This document shows, one piece after another, positions 1-8,501 of a stretch of DNA of 64,000 bases. The notes under the pieces were generated by a model that was not told the origin of the DNA, made no database searches, and saw only the letters and a list, made by a program, of their open reading frames with translations. A program made the position numbers and the translations under genes. Source of the DNA: Cheilinus undulatus (Eukaryota; Chordata; Actinopteri; Labriformes; Labridae); assembly GCF_018320785.1 (NCBI RefSeq), contig NC_054886.1, positions 10,601,207-10,665,206 on the forward strand. The letters are read 5' to 3'. Every line of letters begins with the position of its first letter. Position 1 is the first letter of the stretch.

Positions 1-168
1 GGTCAGGCCTGCAGCCCCATACTAAAATTTGTGCAAGAAGTCAGGGTTCGCTGATGCTGCAGAAAACATTCACCACAAGTGAGCTGCCTGGTTTGGTGAC
101 ATTCACATCACACAAACGATGTGGGGTGAACCCTGCACGCAAAGACACAAAGACTTTGTTGGATGAAA

Positions 169-174
169 TTTATT
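169..174 (-). terminator. Probable ECSIT poly(A) signal
   Basis: The minus strand reads AATAAA here, about 145 bases beyond the ECSIT stop codon. It is the first canonical hexamer after the stop, so the ECSIT mRNA probably ends near 140-155. The 3' UTR between the stop and this point shows no other recognisable feature. Confidence rests on motif and distance only. Confidence 0.6.
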
Positions 175-318
175 TGATCTCTCACTACCTTTACATCCTC
201 ATGTTCTTCTGTTTTATAATTGAATGACTCATCTCCTTGGTAACACATTTACATTTACACATATACAGTATATACTTCTAAATAGTCTGATGATGACCCC
301 CCATAGTCTTCCTGCTGT

Positions 319-599
319 TCAATGACTCCTCCTTCTCCTCGGCTCCTCCTCCTCCATGACCTCCCCTTCCTCTTCACTCCGTCTCTCCTCTCTTGAGGTC
401 TCCTGTTCCTCTCTCTGCTTCTTTTTGGGCCCCTTGTCTTCTGCAGCCTGTAGCTCTCTGGGTCCAGCCTCGAGGCGGAACAGCGTAGGGACCTGACCCA
501 GGATGGGGTTAGTCTGCTGGAGTCCAGAGATCCACTGGTTCAGGGTGGACTGGTCGCCCTGACCACTCATACACATGGCGTAGACTGGACCCTCGTCCA
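319..599 (-). CDS. ecsit: ECSIT coding exon 7 (last)
   Basis: The acceptor is at 600-601 after a T-rich tract, and the stop codon TGA lies at 319-321. The exon encodes residues 360-452. The first codon is split (T from exon 6 plus TG), giving Leu at the junction before [12 protein letters not shown]. The segment [15 protein letters not shown] matches the conserved ECSIT C-terminal part. The last 38 or so residues are nearly all Lys, Arg, Glu and Gln, ending RRRRSH. That tail is lineage-variable in the family and may be disordered. Confidence 0.93.
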
Positions 600-3500
600 C
601 TATAAAAATAAAACACAACAATTATAAAAAGTTTAACACTCCTGAGTCTGGGGACTTTTTTTTGGGGACCCTTTTAACTTTTGATACATGGAAATGCTAA
701 AAATTGCATGCTGTACCGTACCAAACTGAACCAGACCACTCAGTGGAAATGACTTAACTATTTTTAACCTCAGAACAACTCCCTCAGAGCAGACCTACTG
801 CATGAATCATGAGACATGCTGCCCAGGTCAATGGGTCAAGTTTCTTAAACTGAGAAGTCTTTTATAAAGTAAACCGCAATTTTCTTTAAATTAATGTTTT
901 TCGACATAATGAGGGAGAAAAGCTGTTCAAAAGTGGAGCTGTATTACACAGTAATACGGTGCAGGGATGCTAACACCAGTAGCACTGGTGTTAGCATCCT
1001 GGCTAACAGTTCCCTCATTTTTGAGCTGAAAAGAGTATCAAACTGTTACTGGGTTCTGAAGTTGGGATTATTTATTCGTGCTACTTTTTTTTTTAAAGAT
1101 TTTATTTTTGGCCTTTTTGCGATAGGACAGTGGATAGAGTTGGAAACAGGGAAGAGAACGGGGAGAGACATGCAGGAAATGGTGCCACGGGCCGGATTCG
1201 AACCCGGGTATGTGAACCCATGTATATGACATGCGCCTTAACCACTCGACTACCGGCGCGCCTTATTTGTGCTACTTTTTAACACCTTTCTCACCCATTT
1301 TTGCCACTTTGTACCAGTTTTGCTGCTTCTTCCCCTTTTTTTCCTCTTGTTGCCACTTTTAACTCATTTTTGTTGCCGTTTATCCATTATGCCACTTCTC
1401 TCTACTAATTTAAACCCATTTTCGGCCTTTTTGCCACTTTTAACTTTTTTTTTTTGGGCCAATTTTTGCCACCTCTCTCTACAACTCTAAGTGGATTTGC
1501 CACTACTCTCTGCTACTTTAACCCCATTTCCTAATTGTTTAGTCCAGTTTGCCCATCCACATTGTTAACAATAAAAAGCTAATTCTGTTCTAAGAAAAGA
1601 GGTTGACATTTTTGAAAAAGCTTTATTATACTACCATATTAATATTTTGCTTTTGCTTTGATAAGAGTGGTTATTATTGAGGTTAAATATTAAACATTGT
1701 TATCACAGATTAACTTTACAATGGACCATGATTTTGCGGACCTCAGTGAGCTGCCAGTTTGGCTCAGCCCCTGAGAGCTCTCCCCTTTATCTCCCTTGCA
1801 GATAGCACTGATGTAAAGAACAAACTTAGTGCTGGATACTGTTGGTTCATCCATCATATCCACGTCCCTCCTTCTGTGTCATGCCCTGTCCCTTCAGATC
1901 CCCATCTCTGACAATTTCTGTAAATTTCAGGATAGCATAAAAACAATGTGGAACCAGGAAACAGGCTTTATAGATTTCTTACATTCCTCCACATCAAAGT
2001 CCTCCAGATCCCCGTAGTCTCGGTCCAGGTCTAAGTCCAGCTGCAGAGGATAGTCAAAACACCTCTCTGGATCATAGGGCTCCTCTACCTGCAGGGGGCA
2101 GGGCAAAAAACACACCTGTATGAGATCTGAGCTGAGGGAGGAGCTGTTGGATCATTTATGTGGGCTTATAAACAGTTTCAGGGCAATACTTCATCAAAAA
2201 TAATAAACTGATTTAAAGGTAGAAAGAGTTCACCAGAAAAGAATAGATCTAACCATCTTTGAACGATTCTGCCACAATCAAAACAACAACAAAAGGACAC
2301 AGTTGATGAAAGCCATAAACCAGTGTGTGGACGGCAGGGGTGGATAGTTTTTTAATCTCAGATTTATCTTAATCACATAACATCCTGTCTAATATTCCTA
2401 TTAACGACATTATTAATGATTTATAACAAGAGTTTCCTCACCTTCTCCTCTGCTGGTACGGGGTCAGCTCTCAGGATGTAGTAGTAAACGCATTTCTTCC
2501 TCAACCACAGAGGGAACGGACCCTCCACAAACACCGCTCTGTCTGGGTTGTGTTTGGACAGAAGCTCCTTCTGAGCTGGACTCTGGATCCCTGGAGTCGA
2601 CACGGGGGAAAGGAGGGTCAGAAAGACTAAAATCTTTATAAAAAAACAACAAAAATAAAAGGCTCTCATACCGACTATGTGAGGCTGTGTGATCTCCTCT
2701 CCGCTCTCTGTGATGTCTGTACACGGCAACTACAGGGACAAAGAAAGTAAGCAAATGTTAGTCTGTATTCCTATGGGGTTTTGCTAAACTTTGATATGAT
2801 TCTAGACAAAAAATCCAACCATATCAGTACAACAACAACAAAAATAGAGGTCCTGGAGACCCAGTATTGGGTCTTTTTTTTAATTTTATTTTATCATTTC
2901 CATGACATAAAATGTTAACAACATTATCAACAATGGGCAAGGAACAAAGAAAGAGGGGCGTGACAAGGCAAAGGAGTTTTGGATGGAATATTTCCTTTTT
3001 CTTCCACTTTAAAAGTAAAAGTAAGTGAAAAAGTCTTAAAATGTTTGTCCATAATGCTTTTCATTTCTATTTTTGTATTTTAAAAATAACTCAGTTGTGT
3101 TTTTTATTCATCAAACACTGCAGGAAAACTCTTGCATGGTCTAAATTGTGCAAATAGGTTGCAATGATTCAGTAGGGAAAGATTCAAATTCATTTATTTA
3201 TGGAAATATTCCTCTCCTATGAACCTGTCTTCTGAAGTAGATTCAGATTTTATGTCTCCACACCTGTGATAGCTGAGGATGGAGGTATTTGTTTTTGGGT
3301 CATCCATCTGCCTGTTCGTCTGGGCCATCCTTGTAAACATTATATTTGAAGAATATTCTGTAGGTTTTCCTCTGTTTCACAAATGTCCACCATGACACAA
3401 AGATAAACTGATCAGATTTTAGAGGTTAAAGGTCAAGCTCAATGGGCATTATTGTCTGCCTTTGTCTACAACAGTTATACAAATCATGCTAAGACAAAAA

Positions 3501-6500
3501 CCAACCCAGCCTATGACCTCCCAAATCTGCTTAGTTCAGCCTGGAGTCAGAGTTTATAGTTGTGCAGGCAATGGAGAAAATCCAGTGTTCTTTAAAAATC
3601 ACTTAAGAAATAAAAATAATACAAAAAAAATGCCTCTTGCCCTGGTTATTACCACTGCTGAGACAGAAAAATATCTGCAAACTGGGTAAGATAACTTAAC
3701 TTTGTTGGATCTTCCACGTGTATGCATTGTGTCCATGTGTCTGGATCATTCTCAAATATGCTAGATGTCAGCGACACTTTGAAGGATTTTTGTCAACTTA
3801 ATTTTAAATTGATAAATCTTTTTATTGTCCAGGTCTAACAGAGACAAATAAAAATCTCTCCAAACTTCCTACCTGGGTAATAAAGTGTTATTACTAGTCT
3901 TTTCCTGATTTTTTAAAGTTGTTCAGCAGATCTTAAATAACTCACCTGGTACACAGTGATTTCAGCGTCCCAGTCATTGGCGATGCGGTTCAGACTGAAG
4001 CGAGCCAGGTCCACAGGGTCTTCAGGCAGTTCATGGGGGACTGGGAAAGGGTTTACGTTTTTAAATCTGGGGAACCAGTACATGATCCTCTGGTACTTCC
4101 TCACAGGGTGACTCTTCTCTCCAAAGATCTGAATCAGCAGCACTTTAGTCTCCACATTGGGTAAGACTCCTGAAACACAAACATTCAAAAAGGACTGAAA
4201 CTAAGCTCAGTGGATTCCAGAACTTTCCAGGATATTCAGGACCAGTCTGGACCCCGCTAACTGACACCCACCATAGTTCTCCATCTGCTCCAGAAGCTGG
4301 ACTCCACACTCCTGCTGCCGGGGGTAGTGGTTGAACATCCTCTGGATGAAGTTTCGGGGTACGAACACTTCTTTAGGGAAAACGTCCAGCAGCTTGTTGT
4401 AAATGGCGAGGTCACGCTGCACGCCAAACTCGGGCATCTGCCTCAGAGCAGCGTAGATGAACTCCACGTGACCTCGCCGTCTGATATCATTCTTTATAAA
4501 GATGTCCACCACTTTGTTGAATGTGGCTTTGGATTTGGCGTCTTCAGGGATCTGCTCAAACAGGCCGTCCCGAGTGACCAGAGAGTGGTCTTTCTTCTTC
4601 TCTTCAACTTTGAAGAACTCCACAGGTGGAGTCTTCTCACGCACCGGACTGCCATGGAAACGCCTCAACACCTGTGAGGGACAATAACATCTATATACAG
4701 TGCTTAACAAATTTATTAGACCACCACCCAAAGCAAGGTTTATGCCACAGCTGCCCTAAATTAACAGCATTGGTAATTACCAAAATTGTTTTTATGTTTC
4801 TGCAATGGTTAAACACCAATATGTAGAAGCTCTTTAACCCAAATGATATTTTTAATGCAAAAATGTAATTATTATTGCTATCCATGAATTTTCAAATTTA
4901 CTGATTTACAAAAAAAATGAAAAAATAGTAAAGCACATTAATATTTCTTGATTAATATGTCAAATTAGAGTTATTTACTTGCATTCCTGAACAGAAAAAT
5001 GAGTTGTAGTGGTTGAATGTTATGCTTGATTAATTTATTACTTCTCAGAGAAGCCCAGTGAGCCGGCTCAAATTTGGGTATTAAAAGGTGAATTCGGTTT
5101 GAAATTCCTCATTCCTGTTCAAAATGGTAAAACGTGGAGAGCTCACTGAAAATGAAAGAGTCTGCATTAAAGCATGATGCAACTGTGGCATAAACCTTAC
5201 TTTGGGTGGTGGTCTAATAAATTTGTTAAGCACTGTAGATGTAGAAGTAGGTTTTTCAGGAGCAGAAAGTGTGGCTCTTCACGCTTTGTTTTATAAAGAA
5301 ATGTGGTCCAGTTTTTATAAAAAAATGCCACTGTGGCTACATCCAAACTAATCACGCTGCATCTAACCCTTTCCCCCCTTCCCCCCATAATGATTGCAAA
5401 CTCATGCTGACGCAGGTTGGCAGAACAGTGCAGTGCTGTTCTTTGCTCTTTATTTCAAACAAAAATGTGGTCCAGTTCTGATTGAACTGACGCTGTACTA
5501 CAACTACATCAGAGCCAGCCGCCAATGACGCTGATTGTTCAAATCTGTTTCCAGACCAGGCACCATTGTCCCAGATCATAGCTTTACAAGATGGATCTGC
5601 CTGATGACACATATATCTGAACCATCCATCAGTTTTGCAAGGTTAGTTTGTTCCTTCTGTATCATATCTTTAAAACTCAATAGATGGTCTAGTAGTTGGA
5701 TCGAGCCCCATGTATACAGATGGCCCAGGTTCAAGTCCAGCCTGTGGCTCCTTTCCTGGCATAAAAGCCCCAAAATATATCTGGAGAAACCCGCAAAGAA
5801 AATATTTATAAATGAAAAGCAGCTTATAAAAAATAGACTTTCATTTAATTTTTTAATCAACAGCTGCAGAAGAACAGAGAACAAGCTCCGTCTAAATTGC
5901 ATAAATACACTGGCAATAATTCAGTGCCAAAACAATCCAGTCAGCAGGGGTTTTTCTCCAATTTGTGGTATGTAAAAACAGGAAATCCCCTAAGATTAAG
6001 TGCTTAGTTTTTTTTCCTAAACCAACTCTTTTTGCAATTTGAAAGGAAGTCAGAATTCTGGCTGAGAAAAACTGAGCACATTTTTTTTTCAACTGAGAAA
6101 AAAAGTCTAAATAAACCTTAATCTCAGAATTCTTGCTTCAAACTTAAAATTTTTAAAAAGTTGGATCTCTATAAAAAAAAAAAAAAATCAGTGGCCCTAA
6201 TCCTCTTATATACAATAGCTATTCATTTTTTTCCTAACAGTACAATTATCATTAAATCATCTATATTTAAATGTAGTTTGGTTGCTAGGCTACAAAATAT
6301 TTGCAAACATTGACACTGTGATTTATTTTCTTACTGTTATATATGCTGTGTTATAATAAAAACAGAAAAACTAGAAAAAATGCAGTGTTATTTACTGCAC
6401 ATGAGACCTGCATGATAGTAGAATATAGTACAATATGTGATTGCTAATTTTAATATTTTGACAACAAGAGAAGGAAATGTAAATAAACAAACATCAAAGA

Positions 6501-6758
6501 GAGCACTTCTAAGCTCTGTATTATCACAACATAATCAGAGAGTTGCTCACACTGAAATAACCACACCTCTGTGATTTATCATGCAGCCATTCTGTGGTTT
6601 CTGTGTGTCCTGTTTACCTGCTGTTGGCTGTTGTGAAGCACGCTAGTCTGACTGGAGGAGGCTGACTGGAGGCCAGCACAGTACTGGGCAGCAGCTCTGA
6701 CAGACCGGCCCCCCTGTCTGAGGGTCTGCAGCTGTAGGAGGCAGCGAGCACACTTCAT
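319..6758 (-). CDS. ecsit: ECSIT, mitochondrial complex I assembly and Toll/BMP signalling adaptor (complete, 7 coding exons)
   Basis: The CDS is the complement of 6618-6758, 4272-4671, 3946-4169, 2672-2729, 2442-2590, 1983-2088 and 319-599. It totals 1359 nt, or 452 residues plus stop, against about 430 in the human protein. All junctions are GT-AG and keep frame. The family links TRAF6 and MEKK1 in Toll signalling, works with SMADs in BMP signalling, and inside mitochondria joins NDUFAF1 and ACAD9 in complex I assembly. The N terminus is Arg-rich with few acids, as expected of a mitochondrial presequence. Exon 2 carries the conserved start of the mature domain ([11 protein letters not shown], then [20 protein letters not shown]), and exons 3-5 hold the conserved core ([39 protein letters not shown]). 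The last exon has [13 protein letters not shown] and ends in a highly charged Lys/Glu/Arg tail of about 38 residues. The start codon is the first ATG after a 5'-UTR acceptor. The gene is head to head with EML3. Confidence 0.95.
965..999. repeat. Perfect 16-bp inverted repeat with 3-nt loop
   Basis: Arms 965-980 and 984-999 are exact reverse complements (GGATGCTAACACCAGT and its complement), separated by AGC. The hairpin lies in ECSIT intron 6, next to a tRNA-headed SINE. Whether it is a foldback remnant of a transposon or a recent microinversion cannot be told from one copy. Confidence 0.85.
1090..1262 (-). mobile_element. tRNA-derived SINE (minus orientation)
   Basis: Read on the minus strand, the element begins near 1262 with a tRNA Ser/Leu-like A box (GAGTGGTTAAGGC) and has a B box GGTTCGAATCC at 1194-1204. 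A conserved body follows (CATGTCTCTCCCC, then CTGTCCTATCGC) and an A-rich end near 1090. A diverged relative lies at 56360-56540. The RNA polymerase III boxes make it SINE-like rather than a functional tRNA: the body does not close an acceptor stem. It lies in ECSIT intron 6. Confidence 0.75.
1266..1545 (+). repeat. Degenerate T-rich minisatellite (TTTTTGCCACTTTTAACCCA type)
   Basis: Units of roughly 18-22 bases built on 'TTTTGCCACTTTTAACCCATT' recur with many changes. The same motif family recurs at 52750-53080 and 53330-53450 in EML3 introns, in the same orientation. It lies in ECSIT intron 6 directly after the SINE. Open frames across it have simple Leu/Phe/Pro composition and are not judged coding. 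Confidence 0.6.
1983..2088 (-). CDS. ecsit: ECSIT coding exon 6
   Basis: The acceptor CTGCAG|GTAGAG is at 2089-2090 and the donor T|GTAAGA is at 1981-1982. The exon encodes residues 325-359 and the first base of codon 360. The product is [20 protein letters not shown] followed by an acidic run ([14 protein letters not shown]), matching the acidic PYxPE segment near the C terminus of ECSIT. Confidence 0.93.
2442..2590 (-). CDS. ecsit: ECSIT coding exon 5
   Basis: The acceptor CCAG is at 2591-2592 and the donor AAG|GTGAGG is at 2440-2441. The exon completes codon 275 and encodes through residue 324. The product contains [20 protein letters not shown], one of the most conserved stretches of the family. 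Only an 81-bp intron separates it from exon 4. Confidence 0.95.
2672..2729 (-). CDS. ecsit: ECSIT coding exon 4 (58 nt)
   Basis: This short exon is bounded by CTGTAG|TTG (AG at 2730-2731) and G|GTATGA (2670-2671). It encodes [19 protein letters not shown] plus one base, and its phase matches both neighbours. Only this reading keeps the ECSIT frame from exon 3 to exon 5. Confidence 0.93.
3946..4169 (-). CDS. ecsit: ECSIT coding exon 3
   Basis: The acceptor TTTCAG|GAGTC is at 4170-4171 and the donor CAG|GTGAGT is at 3944-3945. The exon encodes residues 181 (split) to 255. The product includes [19 protein letters not shown] and [20 protein letters not shown], both strongly ECSIT-like. Confidence 0.95.
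4272..4671 (-). CDS. ecsit: ECSIT coding exon 2 (largest)
   Basis: The acceptor CCTCACAG|GTG is at 4672-4673 and the donor G|GTGGGT is at 4270-4271. The exon encodes residues 48-180 plus one base. It opens [16 protein letters not shown] and contains [20 protein letters not shown] and [20 protein letters not shown], the helical-repeat (PPR-like) part described for ECSIT. A Tc1-type MITE ends only 26 bases upstream of this acceptor. Confidence 0.95.
4698..5235. mobile_element. Tc1/mariner-type MITE with 53-bp terminal inverted repeats and TA duplication
   Basis: The left end CAGTGCTTAACAAATTTATT and the reverse complement of the right end match over about 53 bases with one mismatch. Both ends are flanked by TA (4696-4697 and 5236-5237), the Tc1/mariner target duplication. 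The interior keeps an ATG at about 5124 followed by [15 protein letters not shown] and a stop, which resembles the start of a Tc1-type transposase. It is therefore probably an internally deleted Tc1-like element. It lies in ECSIT intron 1, 24 bases before the exon 2 acceptor AG. Confidence 0.88.
5680..5775 (+). mobile_element. tRNA-headed SINE fragment
   Basis: A B-box-like GGTTCAAGTCC (about 5728) follows a diverged A-box region (GGTCTAGTAGTTGG), then 'GCCTGTGGCTCCTTTCC', a body shared with the SINE copies at 1090-1262 and 56360-56540 in the opposite orientation. It is truncated downstream. It lies in ECSIT intron 1. The rest of 5240-6610 is AT-rich intron in which I see nothing else. Confidence 0.5.
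6618..6758 (-). CDS. ecsit: ECSIT coding exon 1 (start codon, presequence)
   Basis: The ATG is at 6756-6758 on the minus strand and the donor CAG|GTAAAC is at 6616-6617. The 47 residues begin [20 protein letters not shown]. They have six Arg/Lys and no acidic residue in the first 25, fitting a mitochondrial targeting peptide. A good acceptor (CCCTCCTCAG) lies at 6794-6795, 35 bases upstream of the ATG, so the 5' UTR is probably split. The start was chosen as the first ATG after that acceptor that opens the ECSIT frame; a second ATG in another frame lies just upstream (6768-6770). Confidence 0.88.
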
Positions 6759-7180
6759 AGTGGAGACATGACTGAGACAGAGCGGAGACAGAGCTGAGGA
6801 GGGACAAAAACACAGGACATGGACTGGATTAAATAATACAGAACCCTTAGATAAAACCTGGAGACTTATACAAGATATCATGGAACTATGGTTTGTCTAT
6901 TTTACCACAATCATGTCTTTAAAAGACTGAAGTAAGAGCACAAACTAAACCAAAATATATCCCATAACAGTAATATTTTAATGACTTTATCAGCCCCCCC
7001 CCCCCAAAGGGTTATAATATTTAATAATATGTGTAAACTTAGTACTGGCGTACTAAATTTAGACTATATCTGTCTTTTAAGGCCAATAACAGATTAAAAC
7101 GTGAGTTTTTAGAAAATAGATAACTCCCAGAGGTTTAAAGCTAACACATAATAATTAGTTATTACTGCTAAATGCCTACC

Positions 7181-7275
7181 ATAGAGATGGAAAATAGTAC
7201 AAATAAATAAGTCTCCTTCAGAAATCTCTCTTCATGGACACCTCCATGTTGAAGAGCCGGCTGTACATCCGGGTC
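7181..7275 (-). other. ecsit: Tentative ECSIT untranslated first exon
   Basis: A donor-like CTATG|GTAGGC occurs on the minus strand at about 7180, paired with the acceptor at 6794-6795. The sequence upstream of it is relatively CpG-containing and carries a short ATG frame of ten codons. This is inferred from splice motifs and promoter position only; the true transcription start could differ by a few hundred bases. Confidence 0.35.
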
Positions 7276-8476
7276 CTTCTGGATTTCGCCTCCCCCAAAA
7301 CAACAGAAACATTTACCCAGACAGTTGTTCCGCTGTTTTTCGTTACCGTTAAAATGGTTGAACTTTTAAAAAAATATTAAACAAACACTGACCCTTTTCC
7401 TTTAAATATTAAAGCCCTTTTTTTGTTATGTGAACTCAGACCTACAGAGTTTCCTCATGCCGTAGCGGACAAGTAGCACATAATATAACATTATATGACA
7501 CCCTATCTATACGCACAATAAACGCAATTCTCGCTGCGTTTTGGACTAACAGTAACGCGTGCTCATTAAAGTAGGTTAAATTCTACCAAATAAATGCTGG
7601 GTTGAATTTCCGGCCGTATTTTGGATTCAATTATACCTGTAAATCACCGCTTAGCCGCGCAGTGGCGACAAATACCTAAAAACAAAGAAGCATTTATTTA
7701 TTTAACAGCCTGGAAAAGTTTTGTTTAGACTGTTACGGTAATATAAAGGTATATATTTATAAAAATTTTATTTTTTGATAGATTTTGAAGATTATTACGG
7801 CATGGGAGGGTTAAAAGAAAAATTTTAATACGCGCACTGACATTTTGTCTTCACTGTAAATATCGTCAAGCCCCCCAAAATGAGGATCTTAACTTCCGGT
7901 TGACACTCTTGGTAGCTCCACGATTTGCGCCCCCCCACCATAAGTATTTAAAAAATGTACATGCATTTCCAACTGATTAAATAAATTATTAGAAATTATT
8001 TAAAAAAAGATCCGCTTATTCATTAATGTTTTAAAGTCAGACATAAGGCTTTAGTGTTATTAAGTTGGTATCTCCGGAACATCCCTTGCATATATAAATT
8101 TACATTACATTACATTTAACAGAATTCTGAGATAAAATTTGAAACTCTTAGATGAAAGTCGGAATCCTGAAATTAAGTCAGAATTCTGAGATTAAATTCT
8201 GACGTTGATATAAAATTCCGAGATCTCAAAATGTGTTTTTAGTATCCCGAACTCTTTTACGTACATCAACGAGCTCTTAAATCTGGACCTTATTGTCATT
8301 TACAACTCTTTGTTGACAATTTTGTTTTATTTTGAAAAGCACTACCGTTTTGCCGCCCTTACCTTTGGCAATTTTACAGGAATCCCCGAGCAGAGGCTGA
8401 CTTGTGACACTCCTCTGTCAGCATGGAAAACAGAGCTAAGGGCAGACTTTACTAAAGAAACCTCAAAGTTCAGATC
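7276..8476. promoter_or_regulatory. Divergent ECSIT/EML3 intergenic promoter region
   Basis: The stretch separates the 5' ends of two oppositely transcribed genes; the start codons are 1.7 kb apart. It contains an ETS/GABP-type ACTTCCGG at 7892-7899, a motif common in promoters of mitochondrial and housekeeping genes. The region is otherwise AT-rich, with a short degenerate repeat of 'GAATTCTGAGAT' type at 8110-8230. The 5' UTR of EML3 must lie in its right part. No TATA box is convincing in either direction. Confidence 0.55.
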
Positions 8477-8501
8477 ATGGACTCCTCTACCAACAGTCTG
8501 G
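8477..8501 (+). CDS. eml3: EML3 coding exon 1 (25 nt)
   Basis: ATG at 8477 encodes MDSSTNSL plus one base, followed by the donor G|GTGAGT at 8502. Joined to exon 2 it reads MDSSTNSLDDVSADSSAEF, the same architecture as the N termini of vertebrate EMLs (a short Ser-rich start, then SLDD before the coiled coil). The intron that follows is about 34.7 kb. An upstream reading frame from 8310 is in a different frame and was not used. Confidence 0.8.

Noticed and set aside
1194..1204. tRNA gene (B box GGTTCGAATCC on the minus strand)
   Set aside because: No acceptor stem closes and the sequence continues as a SINE body.
4327..4677. 116-codon plus-strand frame
   Set aside because: Shadow of ECSIT exon 2 on the opposite strand; no splice or family support.
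5535..5975. 146-codon plus-strand frame
   Set aside because: It covers a SINE fragment and AT-rich intron with no protein similarity.
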